Of a DNA stretch of 64,000 bases, positions 1-8,967 are shown piece after piece (the stretch's first letter is position 1; each line of letters begins with the position of its first letter). A model generated the notes under the pieces. That model saw nothing but the letters and a program-made list of their open reading frames with translations, had not been told where the DNA came from and did not search any database. This stretch comes from Rhizosphaericola sp047606825 (GTDB lineage Bacteria > Bacteroidota > Bacteroidia > Chitinophagales > Chitinophagaceae): contig JASGDY010000001.1 in NCBI GenBank assembly GCA_047606825.1, forward strand, positions 38,374-102,373. Reading direction: 5' to 3'. The position numbers were made by a program, and so were the translations under genes.

Positions 1-1312
1 TTTCCCTATAAAAAACGCCGTAGGACGCATCCCATTTTTTGATGGCGGAAGCAGTGTCAATCGTTGCGGGACGGCGGAAAAAGAAATCGGTCTGTGCAAC
101 AAAATCAGGCAACAGCGTGCAACGGTCTTTGACCATGTCGATGATGCCCGCCAATATTGCATCTCCGTCAATCTGTTTTTCGGTGACGCCGTCCGCCAAC
201 AAAAATTGCTTGACGGCCGGTGCGAGTTCCATGCCGGGCAATTGTTTAATCCATTCTTTGTTGAACCACAATGCCTTGGTAAAGTTAAATTTTGCACCGC
301 CTTTGTGTACGCGGCTGATGTCAAACCTTTCTATGAGTTCCGAAAGCGTGAATATTTCCTGTTCCGTGCCGTCGTGCCAGCCGATGAGCGCGAGCATATT
401 GGCAAAAGCCTGGGGCAAAAATCCTCTTTCGCGGAAACCTTCCGTAAACTCGTTGTCGCGCGGGTCGGTCCAGTTCATCGCAAAGACCGGAAATCCGAGT
501 TTAGCACCGTCCCTTTTGCTGAGTTTACCTTTGCCGTCGGGTTTCAGTATGAGCGGCAGGTGCGCCCATTCGGGCATGTTTTCCAATCCGAAAAGATATT
601 CCCACAGCTTGATATGCACGGGTGCGCTCGGCAGCCATTCCTCGCCGCGGAAAGCGTGCGTAATCTGCATCAGGTAGTCGTCCACTACGACTGCCAGGTG
701 ATAGGTCGGCATTCCGTCGGCTTTCAGCAACACCTTGTCGTCGACTTCGGAAGTGTTGAACCGCACGTCGCCGCGTATCAGGTCGTGCAGCGCAACCGTT
801 TCGTTTTCCGGCATTTTGATGCGGACAACATACGGCGTGCCGTCGGCGATTTTTTGTTGCGTTTCTTCCGTTGAGAGCGTCAGGGAATTGTTCATTTTTC
901 CCCTTAACGAAAAATCATATTTGGGAGACGGGTTTTGTTCCGTTTTGAAATTTTCGCGCATCGCCGCCAGCTCTTCCGGCGTGTCAAATGCGTAATAGGC
1001 TTGACCGTTGGCGACCAGTTTTTCCGCATATTCGCGGTAGATGGGTTTACGTTCGCTCTGTCGGTAAGGCGCGTAATTGCCGGGTTTGAAAGGGCTTTCA
1101 TCGGGTTCGAGACCGCACCATTGAAGGGTTTCCACGATATATTCTTCCGCGCCGGGGACAAACCTTGTTTGGTCCGTGTCTTCGATACGCAGGATAAAAT
1201 CTCCGCCAAAATGCTTGGCAAACAAATAGTTGTATAATGCCGTGCGCACACCGCCCAGATGCAGACCGCCGGTGGGCGATGGTGCGAATCGTGTTCTTAC
1301 TCTTTTTTCCAT
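1..1312 (-). CDS. gltX: Glutamyl-tRNA synthetase, 3' end cut by window edge
   Basis: Charges tRNA-Glu with glutamate (class I aminoacyl-tRNA synthetase, cytoplasm). The translation begins MEKRVRTRFAPSPTGGLHLG, which holds the class I HIGH-type signature (PSPTGGLHLG) at about residues 10-19. KGKLSKRDG near residue 260 is the KMSKS-loop equivalent. About 437 residues are in the window and the family is usually near 500, so the anticodon-binding end is missing because of the window boundary, not a mutation. The ATG at 1312 places the Rossmann signature at the expected distance and lies 6 nt downstream of a TACCTTTGC promoter box. The upstream neighbour on the same strand is the LptF/LptG permease, but the promoter-like array between them suggests separate transcription. 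Confidence 0.97.
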   Translation of the reverse strand, partial: MEKRVRTRFAPSPTGGLHLGGVRTALYNYLFAKHFGGDFILRIEDTDQTRFVPGAEEYIVETLQWCGLEPDESPFKPGNYAPYRQSERKPIYREYAEKLVANGQAYYAFDTPEELAAMRENFKTEQNPSPKYDFSLRGKMNNSLTLSTEETQQKIADGTPYVVRIKMPENETVALHDLIRGDVRFNTSEVDDKVLLKADGMPTYHLAVVVDDYLMQITHAFRGEEWLPSAPVHIKLWEYLFGLENMPEWAHLPLILKPDGKGKLSKRDGAKLGFPVFAMNWTDPRDNEFTEGFRERGFLPQAFANMLALIGWHDGTEQEIFTLSELIERFDISRVHKGGAKFNFTKALWFNKEWIKQLPGMELAPAVKQFLLADGVTEKQIDGDAILAGIIDMVKDRCTLLPDFVAQTDFFFRRPATIDTASAIKKWDASYGVFYRE

Positions 1313-1318
1313 GATGGC

Positions 1319-1327
1319 GCAAAGGTA
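1319..1327 (-). promoter_or_regulatory. Bacteroidota -7 promoter box for gltX (TACCTTTGC)
   Basis: On the minus strand the sequence TACCTTTGC fits the Bacteroidota TAnnTTTG -7 consensus. It ends 6 nt before the gltX ATG, so the transcript would have almost no 5' leader. The box sits at the end of a low-complexity TTTTTAC array (1321-1358). Confidence 0.55.
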
Positions 1328-1358
1328 AAAAAGTAAAAAGGTAAAAGTAAAAACGAAA
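1321..1358. repeat. Low-complexity GTAAAA array
   Basis: Degenerate tandem units of the type aaaaGTAAAAagGTAAAA; on the minus strand they read (TTTTTAC)n. The same kind of sequence recurs near 2946-2984, 3176-3197, 26611-26637, 39091-39124 and 48474-48496. In several cases it ends in a TAnnTTTG box close to a start codon. Confidence 0.6.
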
Positions 1359-1457
1359 AAAGCTAATTAAGGGTTGGATTTCGCCAGCCTGAAGATCGGA
1401 ATGGGAATAGCCGCCGGTTTTACCCGCGAAACGGTTAATGTATGTAATTGTGATGCA

Positions 1458-2939
1458 TTAACCCGACACTTCCACATCCTGCATATCATCCGCGTCCTCG
1501 TTGCTCTTCTTTTTCTGGATGCCAAGCTTTTTGCGGAGAAATTTGCCGACACGGTAGAAATTTTCCTTGCTGAACAATTCCGCATCGTTCATCGCCTTTA
1601 CCAGCAGGAACATACCGATGGGAAGCAGTATCTCAGAGGACAGCCACATGCCTTGCCAAGCTGCGACGACACCTTGCTTGGCCGTCTTTTCACCTATCGT
1701 ATTGAAAAGGTAAAACACGACGAAGAAGATAATGGCAAACAGCAACGGTGTGCCCAGACCACCTTTGCGTATGATGGAGCCGAGCGGCGCGCCTATCAGG
1801 AACAACAGCACGCAGGCAGCAGACAGGGTAAACTTGCGGTGCCATTCGATTTTGTATTTCCGGAAAGTCTCGTTGGCACTGTTGTAGTCGTTTTTGATAA
1901 TTTCCGAAGTGTTCTTCATCTGTGAGAGGCTGCTGGCTACGTGGCGGCTGAGTTCGAGGTTGAGCGAGTCGGAATGCAGTTCTGCAATCGACTTTATGCC
2001 CTTTTTGACAGGTGTGTTGTTTTTTGCCCACATACTGTCCTGATAGCGGTACAGTGCACTGTAAGGTAGAAGTTCACGCCTGGAACGGAAGCTAAAAATC
2101 GTGTCGTTTCCTCTTTTCAAGGAATCAATCGCCGGGCCCAACTGTCGCAGCGTGAACATTTTGGGATCGGATCGGAATCCTTCCTCGTTGGACTCGTTCA
2201 TCTTGAGGCTGGACAGGTCCAATACTTTCCGGTATTCCTTGAACCCCGTGCGCGTGAACTGCGTGTTGAGCGAACCCTGGTTGCCTGCCTCCTCGTATCG
2301 CCAGCCATCTTTCAACGCAAAAAGCAGGTTCAGCTTGTCCGGCGTGCTGGACATGATTCCGCTTTTGGCAATCAGGATATTGTCCTGTAAGCCGTAGTTC
2401 TTTTCAAAAATGACGACATCATGGATTGTCTTGTTGTCCTTGTCCTTTTTGCCGATTTTTATGACAAAACCTTCCAGTTTGTTGTAAAAAGTTCCTTCCT
2501 TGATGTCAAATGCTGGCTTGCTCGTGATGATGTCGTATTTCAGGCGCGTCATTTTGAGGTTGACGACCGGGATGATATTGTTGGAAAAAAGGAAGGCAAC
2601 ACCACTCAGCAGAAATGTCACGACCAGCAACGGGCGCATGAACCGAGTCAGCGGGATGCCCGACGACTTGATGGCGACAAGTTCGAACGACTCGCCCAGG
2701 TTGCCAAATGTCATGATTGACGACAGCAGGAGTGCCAACGGCAATGCCAAGGGAATACAAGTCGCGGCCACGTAGCCAATCAAGGTAAATATCGTTCCAA
2801 TGTCAAGCCCCTTGCCCACCAAGTCGTCAATATATAGCCAGAAAAACTGCATCACCAGCACAAAAAGCGAAATCAGAAAGGTCGCCACAAATGGTCCGAC
2901 GAAAGCCCGCAATATGAGTGTATCTAATTTCTTGAACAT
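1458..2939 (-). CDS. LptF/LptG family lipopolysaccharide export permease
   Basis: 493-residue inner-membrane protein of the LptF/LptG (YjgP/YjgQ) family, the permease part of the ABC system that moves lipopolysaccharide to the outer membrane. The topology fits. Membrane segments lie at roughly residues 10-35, 45-80 and 100-125. A long soluble periplasmic region follows (about 130-375), and a second set of membrane segments lies near 380-460. The N-terminus MFKKLDTLILRAFVGPF is typical of the family. The C-terminal tail is charged (KKKSNEDADD). No second LptF/G paralogue, LptB or LptC is adjacent, so whether this is LptF or LptG cannot be decided. A promoter-like TACTTTTGC lies upstream. Confidence 0.9.
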   Translation of the reverse strand: MFKKLDTLILRAFVGPFVATFLISLFVLVMQFFWLYIDDLVGKGLDIGTIFTLIGYVAATCIPLALPLALLLSSIMTFGNLGESFELVAIKSSGIPLTRFMRPLLVVTFLLSGVAFLFSNNIIPVVNLKMTRLKYDIITSKPAFDIKEGTFYNKLEGFVIKIGKKDKDNKTIHDVVIFEKNYGLQDNILIAKSGIMSSTPDKLNLLFALKDGWRYEEAGNQGSLNTQFTRTGFKEYRKVLDLSSLKMNESNEEGFRSDPKMFTLRQLGPAIDSLKRGNDTIFSFRSRRELLPYSALYRYQDSMWAKNNTPVKKGIKSIAELHSDSLNLELSRHVASSLSQMKNTSEIIKNDYNSANETFRKYKIEWHRKFTLSAACVLLFLIGAPLGSIIRKGGLGTPLLFAIIFFVVFYLFNTIGEKTAKQGVVAAWQGMWLSSEILLPIGMFLLVKAMNDAELFSKENFYRVGKFLRKKLGIQKKKSNEDADDMQDVEVSG

Positions 2940-2968
2940 GCTCCTTTAAAAAAGTAAAAAATAAAAAG

Positions 2969-2977
2969 GCAAAAGTA
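2969..2977 (-). promoter_or_regulatory. -7 promoter box for the LptF/G permease (TACTTTTGC)
   Basis: Minus-strand TACTTTTGC matches TAnnTTTG. It is embedded in the low-complexity array at 2946-2984 and lies about 30 nt before the ATG at 2939. Confidence 0.45.
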
Positions 2978-3095
2978 AAAACGCTTAGTGCCCAATGCCT
3001 AAAGCGGAACGTAACTGCCCGAAGATGCGACTTTTTCTGATATTTACACTTCACAAGGGATAAATTAGTGCTTCAAACCGTGTTGTTAAACCTCA

Positions 3096-3127
3096 CCGCC
3101 GCTGGGGCACGCGTGCGCCAGCGGTGT
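3096..3127. repeat. GC-rich imperfect hairpin in intergenic DNA
   Basis: CCGCTGG (3099-3105) pairs with CCAGCGG (3118-3124), extended by CACCG...CGGTG-type flanks. It stands alone in the AT-rich 274-bp gap between two divergent genes. There is no T-tract, so it is not an obvious terminator; it may be a dispersed palindrome. Confidence 0.5.
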
Positions 3128-3189
3128 CATTTGTTCATTGCACTTTTTTATCCCAACATGATTGGTAGGGCTTTTTGTTTTTGACTTTT

Positions 3190-3197
3190 TACTTTTG
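3190..3197 (+). promoter_or_regulatory. -7 promoter box (TACTTTTG) for the gene at 3214
   Basis: TACTTTTG matches TAnnTTTG and lies 16 nt before the ATG at 3214. It is the last unit of a TTTTTACTTTTG-type array. Confidence 0.5.
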
Positions 3198-3213
3198 GTT
3201 TAACATTATTTGT

Positions 3214-3819
3214 ATGGCAAATGTAGAATTAAGCGACGAAGAAATCGCCGTCGTCCGCAACGCAGGTTTTCTTTTAACGAAAAATAAAGCGATCCATAAG
3301 CTGCAACAGGCCTTGGGGGACATCGCTGTCCAATACCAACGCATCACGCATAACGGCCAGCCAGCATGGCGGCAACGCTGCATCGTCTCTCCGAAAATCT
3401 CCAAAGGAGAACAATACGCTGGCCTGCCTTACCTCATGCTGGATTATCCGAGAACATTCTCCCATGGGGACACATTTGCGGTCAGGAGCTTTTTCTGGTG
3501 GGGCAACTATTTCAGTATCAGTCTGTTGCTGACCGGGGAAAGCCAGCGGAGACTCCTGCCTGGATTGTGCAACAATCCACTACTAGGCGACTGGCACATA
3601 GATACTTCATCCACGCCGTGGCGGCATGACTGGAACAAGGACACAAGCCCTCAACTATCTGCAATATCTAACTGGGATGTGTTTCTGCAAGAAGATTTTT
3701 TCAAGATATCAAAGCAGCTTGCTTTGTCGCAATGGCAGGATATGGAGCAATTCTTTGTGGACAATTTTCAACAACTGTGGAAGGCCATCAACTGCCCAGA
3801 CGACGGAACAAGTCTTTAA
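3214..3819 (+). CDS. Hypothetical protein, about 201 aa
   Basis: I do not recognise a family. The protein is soluble, with no signal peptide or membrane segment. It is rich in aromatic residues (many Trp, Tyr, Phe), for example RSFFWWGNYFSISLLLTG and DWHIDTSSTPWRHDW. The start is taken at the ATG at 3214 (MANVELSDEEIAVV) rather than 13 codons earlier, because the upstream ATG precedes the promoter-like box and its translation is low complexity. The 3' end overlaps the convergent START-like gene by 32 bp, so the two stops lie inside each other's coding sequence. Confidence 0.75.
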   Translation: MANVELSDEEIAVVRNAGFLLTKNKAIHKLQQALGDIAVQYQRITHNGQPAWRQRCIVSPKISKGEQYAGLPYLMLDYPRTFSHGDTFAVRSFFWWGNYFSISLLLTGESQRRLLPGLCNNPLLGDWHIDTSSTPWRHDWNKDTSPQLSAISNWDVFLQEDFFKISKQLALSQWQDMEQFFVDNFQQLWKAINCPDDGTSL

Positions 3820-4171
3820 CCTGGTGGTCCCACACAAGGGATTCGTCCTTGATGTCGTTTTTTTCCGCAAAAGCCTTGATAATCAAGATAGTCTGATTGG
3901 AGATTTCCGCTGTTTCGATGTCAAATTCAAAATATTCCTCCTTAGCTTCGTGCAGCCATTGGAAGCGTACCAGCTTGTCTTCCTGATGTTCCAGTATCTT
4001 GGCCTTGTCCGGCTCGCTCCCGTTCCAGGAAAAGCTGAAAACGCCATCCCTTTCGGTGACGGAATCGGCAAACCATTCCTGCAAACCCGAAGCCGTGGAC
4101 AAGAACCCGTACAGTATGGACGGAGAACATTTAATCGGATACTCTAGCGTATATAACTGTTTTTTCGCCAT
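3788..4171 (-). CDS. START-like / SRPBCC-fold domain protein
   Basis: 127-residue protein beginning MAKKQLYTLEYPIKCSPSILYGF. It resembles the single-domain START-like proteins of Bacteroidota: a helix-grip fold with a beta strand, then SPSILYGFLSTASGLQEWF, then alternating strands and a C-terminal helix ending WDHQVKDLFRRLGS. Such proteins are thought to bind a small hydrophobic ligand; no ligand can be inferred here. No signal peptide, so probably cytoplasmic. It converges on, and overlaps by 32 bp, the unknown gene ending at 3819. The 292-bp gap upstream (4172-4463) shows only a small inverted repeat (ATATCGA...TCGATAT near 4335-4355). Confidence 0.8.
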   Translation of the reverse strand: MAKKQLYTLEYPIKCSPSILYGFLSTASGLQEWFADSVTERDGVFSFSWNGSEPDKAKILEHQEDKLVRFQWLHEAKEEYFEFDIETAEISNQTILIIKAFAEKNDIKDESLVWDHQVKDLFRRLGS

Positions 4172-4463
4172 TCATTTTGTTTTTGGTTTTCCAGTGCTTG
4201 CAATGATAGAGTATTTCGGTAGAGAAAAAAAAATAATTTATGCAAATATTTCTTCTTTTTACTGACAATCATTTTGTTTTCTATATTTTTAAAAGAAAAA
4301 TAGTACCCGGCAAGCCGTACCTATCCTCCATATCGATACAGTCGATATAGAAGTAGCAACAGAAAAGTGCTATTTGCAGAAAGTCGCCTGTACTCTATCC
4401 TCCAAAACCAGATCGTATGCTCAGGTCCGACAAGGAGATCCTCCAAGATAAGTCCACAAAGTC

Positions 4464-7298
4464 TTATTGACCAAATTTTCTGGGAAAATAGGAGACAGTG
4501 AACATAAAATATTGGCGTAAGGTACTTGTAGAGCCATAAGAAAGTGTATTATTGGTTCCAGAATTGACAATACCTGTATTTTCGTTTAGCAAATCCAATG
4601 CGGTAACTTTTAGTTCCAAATTATTACTTGATAAAAATCGGTAACTGGCATAAGCATTCCAAATGGTAAAACGGTTGCCGTTGGATGCAGTGGATGTATT
4701 ATGGTTGTAAGTGATATTACTGCTGCAGCTAAGCCTTTTTGTAATATTAACACCCACATTCAACATAGTTGACTGCAGCGTGTTGTTAAAAGCATTGGCT
4801 ACATATGCTGTTTGCCGGGAATGATAATAGGAATTCGCGTTTTTTAGATATATAGTCATCCACGTTTTGTAGGAGTAATATAGGGTAAGCGAATGGCTAA
4901 AATTGGTACTGTTAGATACATTCCAGACATTATTAATACTGTTAGGAGTATGCATAAAAATCAACGTTGGCAAAAAAGAAATTTGCAATTGATGATTTTG
5001 GTCAAACTTCATGGCTTTATTCAGTCCACCGGAAATGCGTAAATATTTTTTTCCGTCCGCATTGATTGCATAGTGGAAACTCCTGCCCGATACATCGGTA
5101 ATGCTACTATCGGCAAAACTATTGTCTATTACTCCTGCACTGGCGGTTACATTGTAGTTAAACGTATTTTTTGTCCTAAAGCTAACATGCTGCCAGACAA
5201 ATGTCACTTCCTTTTGGGTTGTAGGCTTTAGTTTCGCATTGCCTTCCTGTATATAATACATATTGGAACTGTCAACCAGAGGTACAAGTTGTGCGACCGT
5301 CGGAAAATCCGGATTCAAGGCAAATTTCAAATTATAGCTGTCCTGGTAATCACCGAATTGGTAATTGGAATAGCGCACCTCTAGGTTCGGAGTAAACCTT
5401 GCATAGCTATAGGATATATCCTGAAAAGCATGGTTGGAGTTATTGTTCAGGGAGTTTATTTGTTCCTGTATGCTCAGCGTCATAAGCAGAGACTTCTGGT
5501 AACGCGTACCTAGCGTCTTATTTATCTCTCTAGACAAATTGAGTGCGGGAGCCTCGTTGACCAAGATAAATCTATTGTTCCCTGAAAGGTAGTTATTGGC
5601 TGTATAGATGCCTGTTAAGGTATCCATATCATCTACCTTATTGTTTTCATTATGTATAACAATATCCAGGCTGTTTTGTAATTTTACATTTACACGGGAC
5701 ATGACTTTACTTTTATAGCCAAATATCCATTTAGAAAAATCACCAATACTAAGGAACAAATGCTGTTTCATACTATTACTCGTTGTATAATAATGACGGT
5801 TAAGCAATTCATCCAGTAAAGCGTTTTCAGCAGATTTAAAGTTTGTCTTATTCGTACGTTCAAAGTTTGTATTATCGTAATTGGCATAGTATTTTATATC
5901 CCAATCCTCTGGTCTCTGATTGTCACTATATATACTTTTTTTGTTTGTCAGTCCAATTTCCAACAACCCATCCTTTACGTGTTTCGTTTCCATGCTTTTA
6001 ATGTTGCTGGTACTCAGCGGCATTTGCTGCCCGTCTGTGACACTTATCGCCTTAGATTGGTTGTGGCTGCTGTCATTGGACGTAAGATTTGCCGCAATGT
6101 AAAAAGTCGAGTTGTTTTTCTTCTTATCGTAACGCATATGTATATGGTGGAACGTAGCGGAGGTAGTTGCATCGGTAAACTCCTGTTTTATTTGAGTGCT
6201 GTCATTGCCTAAAGATGTTATCGTCTGAATATTTTTTATAGTCGTATTATTGTTCTTGTTCAGGAAATAATTGCCGGAAAGACGATTGTTTTTGAAATAA
6301 TCAGGATTAGGGATAAAATCATGTTGAAAAATGACCCCAACGGAGTTGGACTTGTTGATTCCCGGCAAACTAAAATCGGGCTGATAATCCACATTTATAC
6401 CTGTCCCTTTGTATGTACTGTTCCGCATCAAAGTACTTGCGTTCCCCGCAATGATATTGTTATTGTTGCTGGCACCAATAAATCCCAACTGTGTCAGTGG
6501 ATTGAAAAAATTGACATTCGCATCTGCTTCGTATCTTTTGTCCGTCCCGTACCCGGTTGCCACTTTCCCAAAATGTCCGAAATTCTTGTCTTGTTTTAGT
6601 TTGATATTGATATTGGTAATAGAATCAAGCGGATTGTTGACATTCTGGTTCTGCTGATATACCTGTACTTTGTCTATAGCGCTTTTACTGATGTTCTGTG
6701 TAGCTATACGGGCATCATTTCCAAAAAATGGTTTTCCTTCTACAAACACATGGCTTACCTGCTTTCCGTTTACTGTGATGCTCCCATCGGACCAAACTGT
6801 AACGCCGGGCAATACCCGGAGCATGTCTTCCACCACTGCGTTTTTGTCCAGCCTGAAAGCACTTGCATTAAACTCAAGTGTATCACCGTTCATCGTTATC
6901 GGCGGCGTAGATCGGACCACGACTTCCTCTAATTGTCCTTCGTCCCTGTATAGGCAGACATTCTTTAAGTCTATTGTTTTAGTCTCCGCTGAAATAAGAA
7001 ACCTAATAGTGGCCGGATGATAACCAGTGCTATAAAATCGTATTATTAACGGAATATCAGTAGGCATCTCCTTAAAATGAAACGCGCCTTGGTTGTTGCT
7101 GAGCTGATAGCTGATAAGACCTGTATCACGGGCATAATACACCGCAACGGACACAAATGGCAGATCGTAATTATGGACAGTATCCCGAACTGTACCACGT
7201 ACCGTACCGACCGATGTAGAATCCTTTGTCTGCGTCAAGGCGGCTGTCCAATGGATGACTATCACACAAAGGAAAAACAATTTAAGAATATATCTCAT
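4464..7298 (-). CDS. Outer-membrane beta-barrel protein with carboxypeptidase-regulatory and plug-like domains
   Basis: 944 residues in TonB-receptor-like order. A signal peptide (MRYILKLFFLCVIVIHWTAA) comes first, then a CarboxypepD_reg-like Ig domain (about 30-115). A plug-like domain follows (about 120-225), with VVEDMLRVLPGVTVWSDGSITVNG and a VFVEGKPFFGND segment. The rest is a long barrel of the outer-membrane beta-barrel type (to a terminal aromatic F-x-x-x-Y-F-P-R-K-F pattern). It is the last gene of a four-gene leftward operon; only 3 bp separate it from the propeller gene upstream. It probably exports, binds or imports a peptide or other substrate handled by the secreted and lipoprotein products upstream. 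The substrate is not known. Confidence 0.88.
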   Translation of the reverse strand: MRYILKLFFLCVIVIHWTAALTQTKDSTSVGTVRGTVRDTVHNYDLPFVSVAVYYARDTGLISYQLSNNQGAFHFKEMPTDIPLIIRFYSTGYHPATIRFLISAETKTIDLKNVCLYRDEGQLEEVVVRSTPPITMNGDTLEFNASAFRLDKNAVVEDMLRVLPGVTVWSDGSITVNGKQVSHVFVEGKPFFGNDARIATQNISKSAIDKVQVYQQNQNVNNPLDSITNINIKLKQDKNFGHFGKVATGYGTDKRYEADANVNFFNPLTQLGFIGASNNNNIIAGNASTLMRNSTYKGTGINVDYQPDFSLPGINKSNSVGVIFQHDFIPNPDYFKNNRLSGNYFLNKNNNTTIKNIQTITSLGNDSTQIKQEFTDATTSATFHHIHMRYDKKKNNSTFYIAANLTSNDSSHNQSKAISVTDGQQMPLSTSNIKSMETKHVKDGLLEIGLTNKKSIYSDNQRPEDWDIKYYANYDNTNFERTNKTNFKSAENALLDELLNRHYYTTSNSMKQHLFLSIGDFSKWIFGYKSKVMSRVNVKLQNSLDIVIHNENNKVDDMDTLTGIYTANNYLSGNNRFILVNEAPALNLSREINKTLGTRYQKSLLMTLSIQEQINSLNNNSNHAFQDISYSYARFTPNLEVRYSNYQFGDYQDSYNLKFALNPDFPTVAQLVPLVDSSNMYYIQEGNAKLKPTTQKEVTFVWQHVSFRTKNTFNYNVTASAGVIDNSFADSSITDVSGRSFHYAINADGKKYLRISGGLNKAMKFDQNHQLQISFLPTLIFMHTPNSINNVWNVSNSTNFSHSLTLYYSYKTWMTIYLKNANSYYHSRQTAYVANAFNNTLQSTMLNVGVNITKRLSCSSNITYNHNTSTASNGNRFTIWNAYASYRFLSSNNLELKVTALDLLNENTGIVNSGTNNTLSYGSTSTLRQYFMFTVSYFPRKFGQ

Positions 7299-7301
7299 TT
7301 A

Positions 7302-8534
7302 TCATAAATTGTTTTTCAGTTTGAGTCGTACAAGTATAGGATTGCTTTTTCTGTTCTGTGTGGTGAAGTATTCCTTCAAGGCAGGATCGGACTGCCACTC
7401 TTTATGCGGAAAGTCTTCCATCGTGTTGAACAGAACAAATGACGGTACCGATACATAGATATAATCGTCCTCTGTCCCTACGACACTGCCTAAGGTAAAA
7501 ATAGGCAAAAAGTAACAAAGACTATCTGCACCAATGCGGCCCACACTATACAATTTACCGGACGTTAAACTATATAAATAAGAATCGTACGGGGAGGCCA
7601 TATTATACTTTACAAAATGAAAGGCAAGGATCTGCTTTATTTTATACAAATCCGTCAGATAACTGACCCTGTCCCGGTGTCCGGAAAGGTATTCCAGGCA
7701 TCTTTTTTTATTTCCAAGGACGGAACTGTCTATGTAAAACTCCGGAAGCAAGGCTAACGAAGCGGGCAATAGTACCTTATAGGAAGTAGGCAATCCCTTC
7801 TTGTCAAAACAATAGGCCGAATAGTCATACATACGTGACCAGATGGAGCCATTCAAGGAAGTAGACATTAACGCATAACTATTAGTCCAGCTAAAAGAAA
7901 GCGGATCGTCTTCTGTGACTGGCATGATATTTGATATAACGGTGTCAAAATTATTTACCTTGTAAAAGTAGTAATTGGAATGGGGGTCTTTCCTATCACT
8001 GGCAAACAAAGCCATAGCGCTGTCAAGAAATGTAAAACAAACACTTAGCCTATTGAATGAACTATTTAAAGTTTTTTCACTGAGTAATTTTCCATCGGGG
8101 CTAAAAACCGCCAGATGTCTGGTGTGGGCGTCATTATGCACATCGTAGACAATATATATGTTTTCCGACTCTTGCCGCATTCTAAAATACCTCAAAGCAG
8201 AGAAATGGTCAGCCGCTTCTTTATTCAAGGAGGGCAGTTCCGTAATCTTGCCGTGCAACCTTCCCTTTTTGTCAAATATAAATATAGCGTTAGTACTCAC
8301 ATCGAAAAATGTGATGTAATTACTGCTCACTTGAATGTCCTGAAGAATGCCAAAGGTACTTTCTCGCGTAGTTTCCAGCGGCATAAAACTCACCTCGTCA
8401 AATATCTGTGACGCTTTGCCCCCGATTGCATAGGTAGGGTCTATCCTTATTGCTGTCTGGTTTGATTGGGCATACGTCCACAGGGCCCACAATAAAATGG
8501 AGAGGCTGATGCATGCCTGTTTCAGATACACCAT
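7302..8534 (-). CDS. Secreted 6-bladed beta-propeller protein
   Basis: 410 residues. The signal peptide ends near ...ILLWALWTYAQ, and the repeats look like the 6-bladed beta-propeller (DUF5128/DUF4934-like) proteins of Bacteroidota. A blade-type pattern near the N-terminus is ISNYITFFDVSTNAIFIFDK-like, that is 'seen value, then IFDKKGRLHGKI'. Others occur at TRHLAVFSPDGKLL and the C-terminal EDDYIYVSVPSFVLF. Expected location is the periplasm or cell surface. It is third in the operon, 4 bp after the DUF1573 gene and 3 bp before the barrel gene, which argues for translational coupling and a shared function. No enzymatic motif is seen. Confidence 0.85.
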   Translation of the reverse strand: MVYLKQACISLSILLWALWTYAQSNQTAIRIDPTYAIGGKASQIFDEVSFMPLETTRESTFGILQDIQVSSNYITFFDVSTNAIFIFDKKGRLHGKITELPSLNKEAADHFSALRYFRMRQESENIYIVYDVHNDAHTRHLAVFSPDGKLLSEKTLNSSFNRLSVCFTFLDSAMALFASDRKDPHSNYYFYKVNNFDTVISNIMPVTEDDPLSFSWTNSYALMSTSLNGSIWSRMYDYSAYCFDKKGLPTSYKVLLPASLALLPEFYIDSSVLGNKKRCLEYLSGHRDRVSYLTDLYKIKQILAFHFVKYNMASPYDSYLYSLTSGKLYSVGRIGADSLCYFLPIFTLGSVVGTEDDYIYVSVPSFVLFNTMEDFPHKEWQSDPALKEYFTTQNRKSNPILVRLKLKNNL

Positions 8535-8538
8535 AATA

Positions 8539-8958
8539 TTAGTTTTTATATTGCACAGATGAATCGATTATATTACCACGTAATATTAACAACAAAGGCA
8601 TTCTGGATGAATTGGCGTTTACAAGTGCGGAAGTTTGGAATATTCCAAGCCGGGTAGAGTCATATCTCAATAGGATAACAGTGGAATCCGTAGGTCTAAT
8701 CCGATCTTTTGAGAATTGACTCACGGTACAATGACAATCTGGCTCCACACTTTTTATATATAAGTCGTACTTACCCGTATTGTAAATTGTATATTTTCCA
8801 ATTGATGAAGAATTTTTTAATCTATCCCCTATGTCTATTACTTCTTTTGATACCATAATATCCGTAATTTTATTTTTTATATTATTTCTTTTATAAATAA
8901 TATATAATATGCTTGCAACTAACAACAAAATCGATAATAAAAATATAGCAATTTTCAT
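8539..8958 (-). CDS. DUF1573 domain protein, membrane anchored
   Basis: 139 residues. One N-terminal membrane segment (MKIAIFLLSILLLVASILYIIY) is followed by a charged stretch and an Ig-like DUF1573 domain. Its typical landmarks are present: a TIYNTGKYDLYIKSVEPDC strand pair, CHC (Cys-His-Cys), a PTDSTVILLRYD turn and a final strand. DUF1573 proteins often accompany propeller lipoproteins in Bacteroidota, and the role is unknown. It sits second in the operon with gaps of 9 bp upstream and 4 bp downstream. The gene is markedly AT-rich, like its upstream neighbour. Confidence 0.85.
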   Translation of the reverse strand: MKIAIFLLSILLLVASILYIIYKRNNIKNKITDIMVSKEVIDIGDRLKNSSSIGKYTIYNTGKYDLYIKSVEPDCHCTVSQFSKDRIRPTDSTVILLRYDSTRLGIFQTSALVNANSSRMPLLLILRGNIIDSSVQYKN

Positions 8959-8967
8959 ATTATTTTA

